From Sulfurospirillum halorespirans DSM 13726 (GTDB lineage: Bacteria > Campylobacterota > Campylobacteria > Campylobacterales > Sulfurospirillaceae): a DNA stretch of 64,000 bases. The stretch is from assembly GCF_001723605.1 (NCBI RefSeq), contig NZ_CP017111.1:1736001-1800000 (forward strand), read 5' to 3'. The first letter of the stretch is position 1. Each line of letters opens with the position of its first letter. Below, piece after piece: positions 51,983-62,143 of this stretch. Under the pieces are notes generated by a model. The model saw only the letters and a list, made by a program, of their open reading frames with translations, did no database searches and was not told the origin of the DNA. Both the position numbers and the translations under genes were made by a program.

Positions 51983-54142
51983 TTATTTCATTTTCCAACG
52001 TCTTAACAGCAGTGAATTACTCACCACCGAAACCGAACTCATCGCCATTGCTCCCCCTGCGACAATGGGGTTTAACATACCCAAAAATGCCAATGGAATC
52101 GCTAGAATATTATACACAAAAGCCAAAAAGAGGTTCTGCTTAATTTTTGACATCGTAGCGCGCGAAAGAGCGATGGCATTGACGACATAAAGTGGATCGT
52201 TTGCAATTAAGATCAAATCAGCACTTTCCACGGCAATATCCGAGCCATTGGACATTGCAATCGCCACATCTGCCACCGCAAGTGCGGGAGCGTCATTGAT
52301 ACCATCACCCACCATACAGACAAATTTGCCTTCATTTTTAAGCTTGGTGATCGCATCCGCTTTGCCATTTGGTAAAACGCCTGCAAAAAAGTGCTCAATG
52401 CCTAGCTCACGAGCGACTTTTTGAGCACAACGTTCATTATCGCCTGTGAGCATATAGACCTCTATGCCATCGTTTTGAAGCTTTTCAACCGCTATTTTAG
52501 CGCTCTCACGAATCGTATCGGCCAGCGCGATATAACCGATAATCTGCTCTTTTGTAGAGAGCGCTACAATACTGTTACCCTCTTCCAAAAACGTTTGCGC
52601 AACCGTTGAGGGTTGTAATGACGTGAACTGAGCGATAAAAGCAGGAGAACCTACAAAATAAACCATGCCATCGATCTCGCCTGAAACACCTAGTCCTGAA
52701 TAATTCTGAAATGCTTGAACGCTCTTGGGTGATGTTTGCGGTGATGAAGCGATAATCGCTTTAGCTAACGGGTGTTTGGACCCCTCTTCCAAGGCTGCAG
52801 CAAGGGCTAAAACTTGCTCTTTTGAAAGTGTACTCTCAATTAAAACATCTACCACCTGAGGGTTTGCATAAGTCAATGTTCCCGTTTTATCAAACACAAC
52901 GGCGTTGATTTTGCCCACATTTTCAAGCACTTCGGCATTTTTAATGAGAATCCCCTCACTCGCACCCCTTCCAACACCAACCATAATCGCCGTTGGTGTC
53001 GCAAGTCCAAGCGCGCAGGGGCACGCAATGACCAGAACCGAGACCGCATTGATGATCGCCTCTTCAAAATCGCCCCCGATAAACCACCACGCACCCAAGG
53101 TAATCACCGCGATGCTCACCACAATCGGCACAAAAATACCTGCAATCGTATCGGCAAGGCGTTGAATCGGTGCTTTAGAACCTTGCGCCTCTTCGATGAG
53201 GCGGACGATCGAAGCTAAAAAGGTATCGGAGCCCACTTTGGTCGCTTGACATTTAAGCATCCCATCGCCATTTTTGGTCGCTCCTACAATCTTATCGCCC
53301 ACAGATTTAAGCACGGGTAAACTTTCCCCCGTCATCATCGACTCATCGACCATACTATTGCCCTCAACGACAATGCCATCAGTGGGAATACTCTCGCCTG
53401 CTTTGACCACAAAAATATCGTTTACATGTAAAGCTTCTATGCTGATCTCTTCGAGCTTTCCATCACGCTCTACAAACGCATTTTTAGGCTGTAAATGAAG
53501 GAGTTTCGCAATAGCAAACCCCGTTTTGGCTTTCGCCCTCACCTCTAAAAGTTTGCCTAAAAGTACCAACGTTATGACCGAAACGGAGGCTTCAAAGTAA
53601 AGGTGCAACGGCACGTAAAAAAGTACAACGCTAAGGCTTAAAAAGTACGCAGCACTCGTGCCTAAAACGACGAGAACGTCCATATTGGCACTGCCACTTT
53701 TCAGGCTTTTATACGCACCCACATAAAACTTTCGCCCACAGTAAAACTGCACAATCGTCGCAAGGGCTAATTGAAGCATTGGGGGAAGATGCAGATGAAT
53801 GTTAAAAAGCATCGCCACCATTTCGACTAAAAACGGTAGGGTCAGCAGTGCGGAGAGGCTAAATTCTCTCAAAAGTTTTTGGTAATCCTGCTCTTTATCC
53901 AGACTTTTTTGATCTTGATCGACTTTGGAAGATTCGGTAGCACCAAAACCTGTTTTTTCAATGCTTTGGATAATTTCGGGAAGGTTGATATTTGGGTTAG
54001 ATGAGGCAATAAACGCTTTTTCGCTCGCTAAGTTGACATTGGCAGTAACGCCTTCAAGCTTGCCAAGCACACGCTCAATACGCGCGGAACATGCCGCACA
54101 TGTCATGCCTTTGATGTCAAGCTCAAAATGTTTTTCGGACAT
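51983..54142 (-). CDS. copA: Cu(I)-exporting P1B-type ATPase
   Basis: 719 residues from ATG 54142, chosen because AGGAG lies 7 bases upstream and [15 protein letters not shown] opens the metal-binding domain; a longer start at 54169 is less likely. N-terminal HMA with [12 protein letters not shown], then eight membrane helices with the transport site CPCAL (~375). Also present: phosphatase motif TGES, phosphorylation site DKTGTLT (~415), the SKHPLAKAI His-Pro motif and [10 protein letters not shown] (~620). Exports cuprous ions from the cytosol. Operon with copZ. Confidence 0.96.
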   Translation of the reverse strand: MSEKHFELDIKGMTCAACSARIERVLGKLEGVTANVNLASEKAFIASSNPNINLPEIIQSIEKTGFGATESSKVDQDQKSLDKEQDYQKLLREFSLSALLTLPFLVEMVAMLFNIHLHLPPMLQLALATIVQFYCGRKFYVGAYKSLKSGSANMDVLVVLGTSAAYFLSLSVVLFYVPLHLYFEASVSVITLVLLGKLLEVRAKAKTGFAIAKLLHLQPKNAFVERDGKLEEISIEALHVNDIFVVKAGESIPTDGIVVEGNSMVDESMMTGESLPVLKSVGDKIVGATKNGDGMLKCQATKVGSDTFLASIVRLIEEAQGSKAPIQRLADTIAGIFVPIVVSIAVITLGAWWFIGGDFEEAIINAVSVLVIACPCALGLATPTAIMVGVGRGASEGILIKNAEVLENVGKINAVVFDKTGTLTYANPQVVDVLIESTLSKEQVLALAAALEEGSKHPLAKAIIASSPQTSPKSVQAFQNYSGLGVSGEIDGMVYFVGSPAFIAQFTSLQPSTVAQTFLEEGNSIVALSTKEQIIGYIALADTIRESAKIAVEKLQNDGIEVYMLTGDNERCAQKVARELGIEHFFAGVLPNGKADAITKLKNEGKFVCMVGDGINDAPALAVADVAIAMSNGSDIAVESADLILIANDPLYVVNAIALSRATMSKIKQNLFLAFVYNILAIPLAFLGMLNPIVAGGAMAMSSVSVVSNSLLLRRWKMK

Positions 54143-54235
54143 TTTTTGTCTCCTATCTTTTTGTGACATTCTAACGCTTCGTTACTTGCGTCAAGATGAA
54201 ACAAAAAAAGTAGCCAAATCTTTACATGTAAAGGG

Positions 54236-56608
54236 TTACGAAGAGAGATATTGCGTTATATCCACATCATCGATCTGTTCAGGAGTCAGATACTTTTGCG
54301 CATACTGCATATAAACACCACTACGTAAAAAAAGATCAAAGAGGTCGCCATCGATGTGTTCATCTTTTTTAAGCATGCTTAAAATTTTGATCGCCTCAGA
54401 GATCGTTTTTGCTTTTTTATACGGTCGATCACTGGCAGTTAAAGCTTCAAAAATATCGGCAATAGCGATGATGCGAGCAGGAAGAGAGATCTGCTCTTTG
54501 GTAAGCTTCCTTGGATACCCAGTGCCTTTCATCGTCTCATGGTGCGCGCAGGCATACTCAGGAACATGTTTGAGATTGTCCATAAAGGGAAGTTCAGAGA
54601 GCATACGAATGCTCATGATGATATGCTCATTGATCTTATAACGCTCCTCATCGTTCAGGGTTCCCCTAGCGATGCTAAGGTTGTAGAGTTCACCTAGATT
54701 ATTGTAGTACTTTGGTATCTCCATCTTAATGCCAAGGCGCGTAAAGACCTTTGCATCGACCTCCTGCGCTCTTGAAATGAGATGCTCTGGTTTATCTTGG
54801 AGAAGCGTTTCAACACATGGAAGGGGTTTAAGAGGAATGTCAAGCAACCGTTTTTTCTCCGCTTCGCTCATACCCAATCGATCATCAAAATGACGTGTCC
54901 ACGTGATGGAAGCGATCTCTTTGAGGCGTTCAATTTTTTGAGCATCCATAAACTCACCACCGATGTTACACTCGGCTAAAAAGGCAAAATCATCAAAGAG
55001 TTTTGCTTCTGCAACTGAGCGTTTTTGCATCAAAAGCTCTTGCGTGTCTTTGCCTTTTAAAAGTGCTTCTAAATACGCGATATGCGCATCTCTAAGCAAC
55101 ACTTCAAAACGGGTACGAATCTCATGAATACGGTTGTGAATACTCTCCAGTTTCGTTGCCTTATCGACCACATATTCAGGTGTCGTCACTTTGCCACAGT
55201 CGTGAAGAAGTGCGGCTATACGAAACTCCCTCCACGCATTTTCATCGGTAAAATTAAACTTTTTAAAAATACCTTCATGGCTGTTATTTGCTTCCTGCGC
55301 CAACATCGTGGCAAGTTCAGGTACACGCTCGCAATGCCCACCCGTATAAGGTGATTTATCATCGATGGCACTAGCAATAAGCTTGATAAACGACTCCATC
55401 AGGTTCTCTTGTGCTTTTTCATGCGCTTTGATCGAACGCGCCATCAACACCATCGAATGGCTGAGTGCGTAAAACTCTTTGATGCGTGTTCGAACATGAT
55501 GCACAGCGTCGTACTGTTTAAGAGCAACGCCATCACTCATCGTTTTGAGTAAATCAACAGGGGCAATGATAATGCGTCTTAAAAAAAGCCATGTCACAAC
55601 AATGATCAAAAGCATGATAAACAGTGAAATCACAATGGTTTGAATCATAATCGCATCGATCTCTTGGGTCACTTTTTTCTCTTCCAAATAGGTACCAATG
55701 TACCACTGTTTTCCAAAATCAGAGGGAAATTCTGAAAAGGCGAATAGGTAGTTTTTATTCGCTTCATTGTGAACTCGACCACGCTTTGTTCCATTTAAAA
55801 ATTGCTCATACGATGCTTGTATCTCTTTGGGGAGTTGATCCACAGTGATATTGGACTCTTTTGTGGGTAAGGAGCTTGCGATCACATCGCCATGAGGATT
55901 GACAATGACAATAGGTCCATCGACAACGAGACTTTGTTCTTGAAGCAATTTGGTGATCGAAGCAATGGTAAAATCAATTCCAGCTACTTTCACTTTTTCA
56001 CTCATTTGATTTATAAAAGGGTATGAAACGGTTATGCCAATCTCATTGGTTGAAGCAAAAGCATAAGGTTCTGACCAGTAAAAATTTTCATGGGAAGTTG
56101 CTTTTGTAAACCATGTGCGTTCACGCGGATCGTATGATAAGGGTTTATTTTCAATGCGAATGGTTTCAAATTCGGTATTTTTATACGCCCATTCATCAAT
56201 ACCTAGGTTGCTACGTGTATCGATGGTTCGCATAGCAAATTCGGGTGTGCGTCTGGCTTGAAAGAAGTTACCATGTAGATCAGCAATGTAAATGCTCGCA
56301 ATTTTCTCATCGGAGAGCAATATCTCCCACATCATTCGCGTAAAAATTTCCCTTGAAGCAAAGAGATCATCGTTTTGTTGGCTATGAATCAACACTTTAA
56401 GATGCGCAGATGTCTTTTGTAAAGAGACTTTGATGGTTTCAATGATGTTTTTACGCACCTCTGCATTGCGCTTTTGAATCATACTGTAAGAATTTTTGGA
56501 ACTTTGCAGGTAATTATGACCAATCAACGAGATAGAAAGAAAACTCGCAAGCCCTAAAATAAGGGTGATAATGCTAAAGGTGAACGTGTAACGTTTGGTC
56601 TTTTTCAT
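54236..56608 (-). CDS. membrane HD-GYP cyclic di-GMP phosphodiesterase with Cache sensor
   Basis: 790 residues. Membrane helix at about 10-30, periplasmic double-Cache domain (~40-310: RERTWFTKATSHENFYWSEP), and second helix at about 318-345 (VISLFIMLLIIVVTWLFL). After a linker comes an HD-GYP domain with ALLHDCGKVTTPEYVVDKAT (~470) and, after an insertion of roughly 190 residues, HHETMKGTGYPRKL and ARIIAIADIFEALTASDRPY. Both halves of the active site are intact. It probably lowers cyclic di-GMP in response to a small extracellular ligand. Encoded alone; a TACATGTA copy follows its stop. Confidence 0.9.
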   Translation of the reverse strand: MKKTKRYTFTFSIITLILGLASFLSISLIGHNYLQSSKNSYSMIQKRNAEVRKNIIETIKVSLQKTSAHLKVLIHSQQNDDLFASREIFTRMMWEILLSDEKIASIYIADLHGNFFQARRTPEFAMRTIDTRSNLGIDEWAYKNTEFETIRIENKPLSYDPRERTWFTKATSHENFYWSEPYAFASTNEIGITVSYPFINQMSEKVKVAGIDFTIASITKLLQEQSLVVDGPIVIVNPHGDVIASSLPTKESNITVDQLPKEIQASYEQFLNGTKRGRVHNEANKNYLFAFSEFPSDFGKQWYIGTYLEEKKVTQEIDAIMIQTIVISLFIMLLIIVVTWLFLRRIIIAPVDLLKTMSDGVALKQYDAVHHVRTRIKEFYALSHSMVLMARSIKAHEKAQENLMESFIKLIASAIDDKSPYTGGHCERVPELATMLAQEANNSHEGIFKKFNFTDENAWREFRIAALLHDCGKVTTPEYVVDKATKLESIHNRIHEIRTRFEVLLRDAHIAYLEALLKGKDTQELLMQKRSVAEAKLFDDFAFLAECNIGGEFMDAQKIERLKEIASITWTRHFDDRLGMSEAEKKRLLDIPLKPLPCVETLLQDKPEHLISRAQEVDAKVFTRLGIKMEIPKYYNNLGELYNLSIARGTLNDEERYKINEHIIMSIRMLSELPFMDNLKHVPEYACAHHETMKGTGYPRKLTKEQISLPARIIAIADIFEALTASDRPYKKAKTISEAIKILSMLKKDEHIDGDLFDLFLRSGVYMQYAQKYLTPEQIDDVDITQYLSS

Positions 56609-56705
56609 AGTGATGCTCCTTACAAGAAGAGAGGCAGGCAGATAAATACTATGGTTCTAAGAAATTGTAACACGATTTAGAGCAATCGACACTACTTTTT
56701 TAAAC

Positions 56706-58013
56706 TTATTCTTCTCTTTTTTCCGCAAGAAGAGCAACTTCTTCAATATCTGTACTAAAATCTTGGTATTCCAGTTTGGCATCTTTAAGATTCTTCGTCG
56801 CTTTGGCACCTAAACGCTTCAAATTTTCCACACGACCTAAGATATTGCCTGAACCTTCACTGAGCTGTTTTTGAGCGCTTTCATAGCTGTTATTGAGCGT
56901 TTGAAGCTGAGTGCCCACTTTTTTGAAACTCTCCGAAAAACCTACCATTTTGTCGTACATCTTGCCTGCTTCATCAAACAGCTTTGTCGCAAGTGTACTA
57001 GACTGCTCACTTTGCCAGTAAAGATAGATCGTACGCAAAGAAACGGTTAAAGTCGAAGGATTCACAATGGCAATGTGCTTACGAAGCGCGTATTCATACA
57101 GTTTTGGATCTTCGTTAATTGCAACCGAAAATGCCCCTTCAATCGGCACAAACATAAAAACATACTGCAACGTTCCTTGTTTATAGTGCGCATAATCTTT
57201 AGAATCCAGTGTGTCAATATGCTCGCGAAAGGCTTGCATAAGCGCTTTGGAAGCAATGTGCTTCTCCTCATCACTCTCAGCCCTAATAAACTCATCGTAA
57301 CTGTTGAGTGAGACTTTAGAATCGATGATGATCGTACGCTCTTGTGGCAGTTTAATGACAACATCAGGACGTTTTGTACGTCCCTCTTCATCTTTATAAC
57401 TCTCTTGCGTTTCGTAGTGAACGCCTTTCACAAGCCCAGAATACTCCAAAACGCTCTCCAAGATCATTTCACCCCAACTGCCTTGGCTCTGTTTTTTACC
57501 TTTGAGCGCTTTGGTAAGATTTTCAGCCTCTTTGGAGATATTCATACCTGCACGAGCGACCAGTTCGATCTCTTTGGAGAGCTCTGCAAATTTTTTCGTG
57601 CTGTTCTCTTGGGAATTTTCAACGCTTTTTTTGAAATGTTCTAGATTTTCTTTAAAAGGTTTTAGCAGTGTTTCAAGCGATTTGATCGAGGTATCGTCCA
57701 GTTTTTGAAGCTTTTTTTCTAGGTGTTGCTCCATAATGGCATTGAGTTTAAGTTCAAGCTTTTTCCCCTGCTCTTCAAAATCGAGTTTAAGCTTTTGATG
57801 GCTCTCTTTTTGTGCTTGAAGTTCGGCTTGCAGTGTCGCATTTCTCATGTTGAGGGCGAGGTTTTCCATGTTTAATTGCTCATTTTTGGCTTTCATCTCA
57901 GCGAGCGCGTACGCTTTGTCCTTTAGAACAGCTCGAATCCACAATCCAAAGACCACCATCGCAACGAGAAACGTGATAAAAACAGCTAGCAATAGCATCA
58001 TCTCTTGGGGCAT
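56706..58013 (-). CDS. rmuC: RmuC DNA recombination protein
   Basis: 435 residues. N-terminal membrane helix (about 6-26), long coiled coil (~30-175: AELQAQKESHQKLKLDFE), then the RmuC nuclease-like domain with SQGSWGEMILESVLEYSGL, RPDVVIKLPQERTIIIDSKV and YVFMFVPIEGAFSVAI. It limits inversions at short repeats; the fold resembles PD-(D/E)XK nucleases (the D...E...DSK pattern is visible). Downstream of the FtsL-like gene in the same direction with a 31-base gap that contains a TACATGTA. Confidence 0.92.
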   Translation of the reverse strand: MPQEMMLLLAVFITFLVAMVVFGLWIRAVLKDKAYALAEMKAKNEQLNMENLALNMRNATLQAELQAQKESHQKLKLDFEEQGKKLELKLNAIMEQHLEKKLQKLDDTSIKSLETLLKPFKENLEHFKKSVENSQENSTKKFAELSKEIELVARAGMNISKEAENLTKALKGKKQSQGSWGEMILESVLEYSGLVKGVHYETQESYKDEEGRTKRPDVVIKLPQERTIIIDSKVSLNSYDEFIRAESDEEKHIASKALMQAFREHIDTLDSKDYAHYKQGTLQYVFMFVPIEGAFSVAINEDPKLYEYALRKHIAIVNPSTLTVSLRTIYLYWQSEQSSTLATKLFDEAGKMYDKMVGFSESFKKVGTQLQTLNNSYESAQKQLSEGSGNILGRVENLKRLGAKATKNLKDAKLEYQDFSTDIEEVALLAEKREE

Positions 58014-58044
58014 AACAACTCCTCATATAAGCTTACATGTAAAA

Positions 58045-58329
58045 TTATTCGATGTAAATGGTGTCTAAAATTTGATTTTTGAAGCGAATATTTTCCAAAT
58101 TTTGTTTCAAAACGCGGTTCTCTTCTTTGAGAATCGAATACTCACCATAGAGTTTATTGATGTCACGGCTCATGTAATAGATCTGATTTTTGATGTAAAT
58201 ACGTGGCAAAATGACCAAAAAAGCGACACACATCACCATATAGACAAGCAGTAAAAAACGAAAGTCAAGATTTCTCTCGACTTTTTGCTCGGCATCGTAC
58301 TGCTCTAAAAGATCATTTTTATCGTCCAT
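58045..58329 (-). CDS. FtsL-like small division protein
   Basis: 94 residues: a short cytosolic N terminus, one membrane helix (about 25-44: FLLLVYMVMCVAFLVILP), then a heptad-rich coiled coil (YSILKEENRVLKQNLENIR). This is the FtsL/DivIC plan, and the gene directly follows rsmH, the standard place of ftsL, with a one-base TAATG overlap. Sequence identity to known FtsL is not obvious. FtsL is known to diverge beyond recognition, so position and architecture are the main argument. Confidence 0.7.
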   Translation of the reverse strand: MDDKNDLLEQYDAEQKVERNLDFRFLLLVYMVMCVAFLVILPRIYIKNQIYYMSRDINKLYGEYSILKEENRVLKQNLENIRFKNQILDTIYIE

Positions 58330-59246
58330 TACGCCCTCTTGATCTCAAAAACACGCAGCTTCGCACTGCGGCTTCGCGGGTTTTTTTTCACTTCAGCGTT
58401 CGTTGCTTCGATCGGTTTTTTACTAATGAGTTTGCCCAAAGCATGGTTATTGCCACACAGACATCGCATTACAGAAGGCGGGCAAATGCAGTTTTGAGAC
58501 CAGAACTTAAAGGTCTGCTTCACAATGCGATCTTCTAGTGAATGAAACGAGATGATGCCCACAATGCAATGCTCAAAATTCGCATTTTTAATGCTCTCTA
58601 AAAGCTCTGTAAGCACCCCTAGTTCGTTATTGACTTCAATGCGAATGGCTTGAAAAAGAAGCGTTGAAGGATGGATACTCTTTTTACCACCCACTTTTTC
58701 GGCTAATTTTGAAAGCTCTTTGGCACTCTGTAAAGGGGCTTTTGCTCTGGCTTCACAGATCACATTCGCCAGCTTTTTATACTCGTGAATCTCACCATAC
58801 TCGCGCAAAATAAACTCTAACTCCTCTTGTGAGTAGTGATTGACCACCTCATAAGCACTCAGCTCTTGCTTTGGATTCATGCGCATATCAAGCACATCCG
58901 AATCAAAGGCAAATCCGCGCTCTTTTTTATCGAGTTGCAACGAGGAGACACCAATGTCTGCAAGAATGCCGCGAATTGGCAGATGCGCATACTTAGCAAT
59001 CACCGAAGCAAAATTACCATGGTGAAGGCTCACGCGATCGCCAAAGCGCTCTAACCTTTTTTGGCTAAAAGCGAGCGCTTCTTCGTCTTGGTCACACCCA
59101 ATGAGCTTGATGTGAGGATTTTGCTCCAAAAGAGCCTCACTGTGCCCACCGTATCCGAGCGTACAATCCACAATAATCCCCTCAGAAAGAGCAAAAAAAG
59201 CCGCTTTAACCTCTTCTAAAAGTACGGGAATATGGGGAATGTTCAC
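58329..59246 (-). CDS. rsmH: 16S rRNA m4C1402 methyltransferase
   Basis: 305 residues. MraW/RsmH signatures: IPVLLEEVKAAFF at the N terminus, SAM site DCTLGYGGHSEALLE (~27-42), ADIGVSSLQLDKKERGFAFD (~95) with LDMRMNP, and GIISFHSLEDRIVKQTF (~240). Methylates N4 of cytidine 1402. First gene of rsmH-FtsL-like-rmuC. Complete and ordinary. Confidence 0.96.
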   Translation of the reverse strand: MNIPHIPVLLEEVKAAFFALSEGIIVDCTLGYGGHSEALLEQNPHIKLIGCDQDEEALAFSQKRLERFGDRVSLHHGNFASVIAKYAHLPIRGILADIGVSSLQLDKKERGFAFDSDVLDMRMNPKQELSAYEVVNHYSQEELEFILREYGEIHEYKKLANVICEARAKAPLQSAKELSKLAEKVGGKKSIHPSTLLFQAIRIEVNNELGVLTELLESIKNANFEHCIVGIISFHSLEDRIVKQTFKFWSQNCICPPSVMRCLCGNNHALGKLISKKPIEATNAEVKKNPRSRSAKLRVFEIKRA

Positions 59247-59273
59247 GGTGTATCCTTCTTCAAAATGGTTCTA

Positions 59274-60578
59274 TTATAGACTCTTTAGGCTTACAATCGC
59301 CTCATACGCCACATCCATCATCGTCTCAATCTCTTTACATGTAATGATAAAAGGAGGCATAAAATAGACAACATTGCCTAATGGACGCAAAATCACACCC
59401 TTTTTCATGGCATACTCAAAGATTTTAAGATTGACCCGAAAATCAATCGGATACACGTCCAGTTCCACCGCTGCAATCATCCCTGTTTGACGGACTTTCT
59501 GCACATTAGGAAGTGATTTAAAACGCTCCAACTTCGAAGCGATCAACGCAATTTTTTCCTGATTTTGCTCTAGAATAGACTCATTTTCAAAGATGTCTAA
59601 AGTCGCATTTGCCGCACTGCACGCCAAAGGATTTCCCGTATAACTGTGTGAGTGTAAAAACGCCTTAAATTCGGAGTAATCACAATAAAAAGCATCGTAC
59701 ACGTCTTGGGTTGTTAGCACCACAGAAAGAGGCAGATAACCCCCTGTTAGTCCTTTAGAAAGCGTCATAAAATCAGGGCTAACATGGGCATATTCGCAGG
59801 CAAACATCTTACCTGTTCTACCAAAGCCAACAGCGATTTCATCGGCGATTAAGTGAACCCCATAGCGATCACACAGTTTGCGTGCCAGTGAGATATAAAG
59901 CGGATGGTACATGTTCATTCCACCCGAACATTGCACCAAGGGTTCAATGATAAAAGCAGAAATCTGATCGGCTTTTTCTTTAAAAATTTCCTCCAACGCA
60001 TCAGCAGCTTTGATGGCACTCTCTTCACTTTGATCTTTGGGTACAGGTGTCTGAATCGTTTGCAAGAGAATATCTTCAAATACCTCTTTGTACAGTTTGA
60101 CGTCCCCAACGGCTAAAGCACCGATCGTTTCGCCATGATAGCTGTTTTCCAAAGAGACAAATAACGGTCGTTTTTGCCCTCTGTTTTTATGATATTGAAA
60201 GCTCATTTTAAGAGCAACTTCAATGGCACTAGAGCCGTTATCGGCATAAAAACACTTCACCAGCCCTTTTGGAGCCAAGGCACAAAGCCTTTTTGAGAGC
60301 TTAATGATCGGTTCATGCGTAAATCCCGCAAAAATAACGTGTTCGAGTGTCTCTAATTGCTCTTTAATTTTTTGATTGATATACGGATTGCAATGCCCAA
60401 AAAGATTGACCCACCACGAACTAACACCATCGATATAACGGTTATCTTCAAAATCGACTAAATAGACTCCTTCGCCTCTTTGAATGGGAATAATCGGAAG
60501 TGTCTCGTGGTCTTTCATCTGCGTGCAGGGGTGCCATATATGCTTTAGGTCATCTTCAATTAACATTTTCGTGTTCAT
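59274..60578 (-). CDS. bioA: adenosylmethionine-8-amino-7-oxononanoate aminotransferase
   Basis: 434 residues. Class III aminotransferase: HIWHPCTQMKDHE N-terminal block, GVSSWWVNLFGHCNPYIN, PLP lysine in TLSKGLTGGYLPLSVV (~275), and SYTGNPLACSAANATL. Makes 7,8-diaminopelargonic acid in biotin synthesis using SAM as amino donor. It is not with other bio genes here. Divergent from the PpiD-like gene. A TACATGTA copy is read as ITCKEI near its C terminus. Confidence 0.94.
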   Translation of the reverse strand: MNTKMLIEDDLKHIWHPCTQMKDHETLPIIPIQRGEGVYLVDFEDNRYIDGVSSWWVNLFGHCNPYINQKIKEQLETLEHVIFAGFTHEPIIKLSKRLCALAPKGLVKCFYADNGSSAIEVALKMSFQYHKNRGQKRPLFVSLENSYHGETIGALAVGDVKLYKEVFEDILLQTIQTPVPKDQSEESAIKAADALEEIFKEKADQISAFIIEPLVQCSGGMNMYHPLYISLARKLCDRYGVHLIADEIAVGFGRTGKMFACEYAHVSPDFMTLSKGLTGGYLPLSVVLTTQDVYDAFYCDYSEFKAFLHSHSYTGNPLACSAANATLDIFENESILEQNQEKIALIASKLERFKSLPNVQKVRQTGMIAAVELDVYPIDFRVNLKIFEYAMKKGVILRPLGNVVYFMPPFIITCKEIETMMDVAYEAIVSLKSL

Positions 60579-60682
60579 TGTTACTTTTTACCTTTTTTGT
60601 TAGGAGTTTCACGCGATTTATGGTTATTTAATAACTATATAGATAGAATTATAGCAAAATACAAAGTTCTCAAAGGGCATGA

Positions 60683-62143
60683 ATGATTACCTGGATGCAA
60701 CGTCACAAGAAATATTTGGTCATCACTATCTGGATTAGCACAATAGCGTTTGTAGGCGCTGGTTTTGTGGGATGGGGTGCTTATGATATGAACACAGATC
60801 GTGCCGCATCTGTCGCAAAAGTAGGTCATCGAACCATCTCTGTCCAAGAATTCCAATCCGCTTATGCAAGCCACTATAACTTTTACAACAATCTCTTAGG
60901 TGGTAAACTTACCCAAGAACAAGCCGATCAGATGGGTCTCGATAAAATTGTGATGAACACGCTAGTGAATCAAGCACTTCTTTTGAACTACGCTGATGAA
61001 ATCGGCCTTGTTGCAACCAAAGACGATGTTAAAGAGCGCCTTATTAACACACCAACCTTTCAAACAGATGGCGTGTTTAACAAAGAACTCTATTATTCTA
61101 TTCTGAAAGCCAATCGCATCAATCCAAGCGACTATGAAAATGGACTTGAAAAAGAGATTTTGAATGCAAAACTCGAAAACTTTTTTAAACTAACACCCAC
61201 ACCTAAAGAGATTGATCTTTTTGCATCTGCTTTCTTTATGGAAGATCGCCTCTCCGTTGCCGCTGTGACACTTGATGCCAACGAAGTGACACTCAATGAA
61301 GATGCCATTAAAGCCTACTGGGACAAGAACAAATCCAATTACCTTACGAAAAAAAGCTATACGCTTGAACTGCTCAATCTTCCTGCTTCTCAAGCCAAAT
61401 TTGATGATAAAACGTTAGAGGAATTTTTCGCACTCGAGAAACACAACTACATTCATCCTGATGGGAAGCTGATGAGTTTTGAAGAGGCAAAAACAAAAGT
61501 TGCTGTTGACTTAAGACTTAAAAACGATAAAAAGAGTTCTTTAGAAGCCTATCTTGCTTTCAAAAAAGGTGAACTACCTGCAAGTGAGACTAAAATAATT
61601 TTTGATGATGACACCACCTACCCACTTGATAAGATTCAAGTAGTAGCCAAAGATGAAGTGTTAAAACCTGTTGTAATTAAGGACAGTTACGTTATTATCA
61701 AGGTGAAAACGATTCAATTCCCTGAGCCTATGTCTTATGAAATGGCGAAGAAAGATGCCAGTCGTGATCTTTTAGAAGAGCTTAAAAGTGCAGCATTAGA
61801 GAAGAAAGCTGTCGCCAAACTTGAAAACTTCACAGGAAGTGACATTGGCTTCGTTAGTCGTGATTCTGTAAAATCAATTGCAGGGCTTAGTGAAGCAAAA
61901 AGTGCTGAATTTTTAAGTCACGTTTTTGATAACACAACCAAAAAAGGTTATAAAATTATCGATGGAAAAGCCATTGTATACGAGGTTCTGGAACAAAAGT
62001 TGCTTAACAAGGACAAGGCTAAGCAGTATGTTAGTATGATTAGTGAAAATGTTTTACAAGTGAAACAAGCTGAATTAAACCAAAATCTTATTAAAAAGCT
62101 CGCTACTGCATACAAAGTCGAGCAATACTACAAAGGAAAATAG
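60683..62143 (+). CDS. PpiD/SurA-N-like periplasmic chaperone
   Basis: 486 residues. N-terminal membrane anchor (about 11-33: LVITIWISTIAFVGAGFV) then the SurA-N/PpiD chaperone domain (VGHRTISVQEFQSAYASH, NTLVNQALLLNYADEIGL). The middle part, where PpiD has a parvulin isomerase domain, lacks recognisable catalytic motifs, so it is probably a holdase without isomerase activity. It assists newly exported proteins at the inner membrane. Directly followed by ftsA (no gap), so it may be transcribed with ftsA-ftsZ. Confidence 0.82.
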   Translation: MITWMQRHKKYLVITIWISTIAFVGAGFVGWGAYDMNTDRAASVAKVGHRTISVQEFQSAYASHYNFYNNLLGGKLTQEQADQMGLDKIVMNTLVNQALLLNYADEIGLVATKDDVKERLINTPTFQTDGVFNKELYYSILKANRINPSDYENGLEKEILNAKLENFFKLTPTPKEIDLFASAFFMEDRLSVAAVTLDANEVTLNEDAIKAYWDKNKSNYLTKKSYTLELLNLPASQAKFDDKTLEEFFALEKHNYIHPDGKLMSFEEAKTKVAVDLRLKNDKKSSLEAYLAFKKGELPASETKIIFDDDTTYPLDKIQVVAKDEVLKPVVIKDSYVIIKVKTIQFPEPMSYEMAKKDASRDLLEELKSAALEKKAVAKLENFTGSDIGFVSRDSVKSIAGLSEAKSAEFLSHVFDNTTKKGYKIIDGKAIVYEVLEQKLLNKDKAKQYVSMISENVLQVKQAELNQNLIKKLATAYKVEQYYKGK

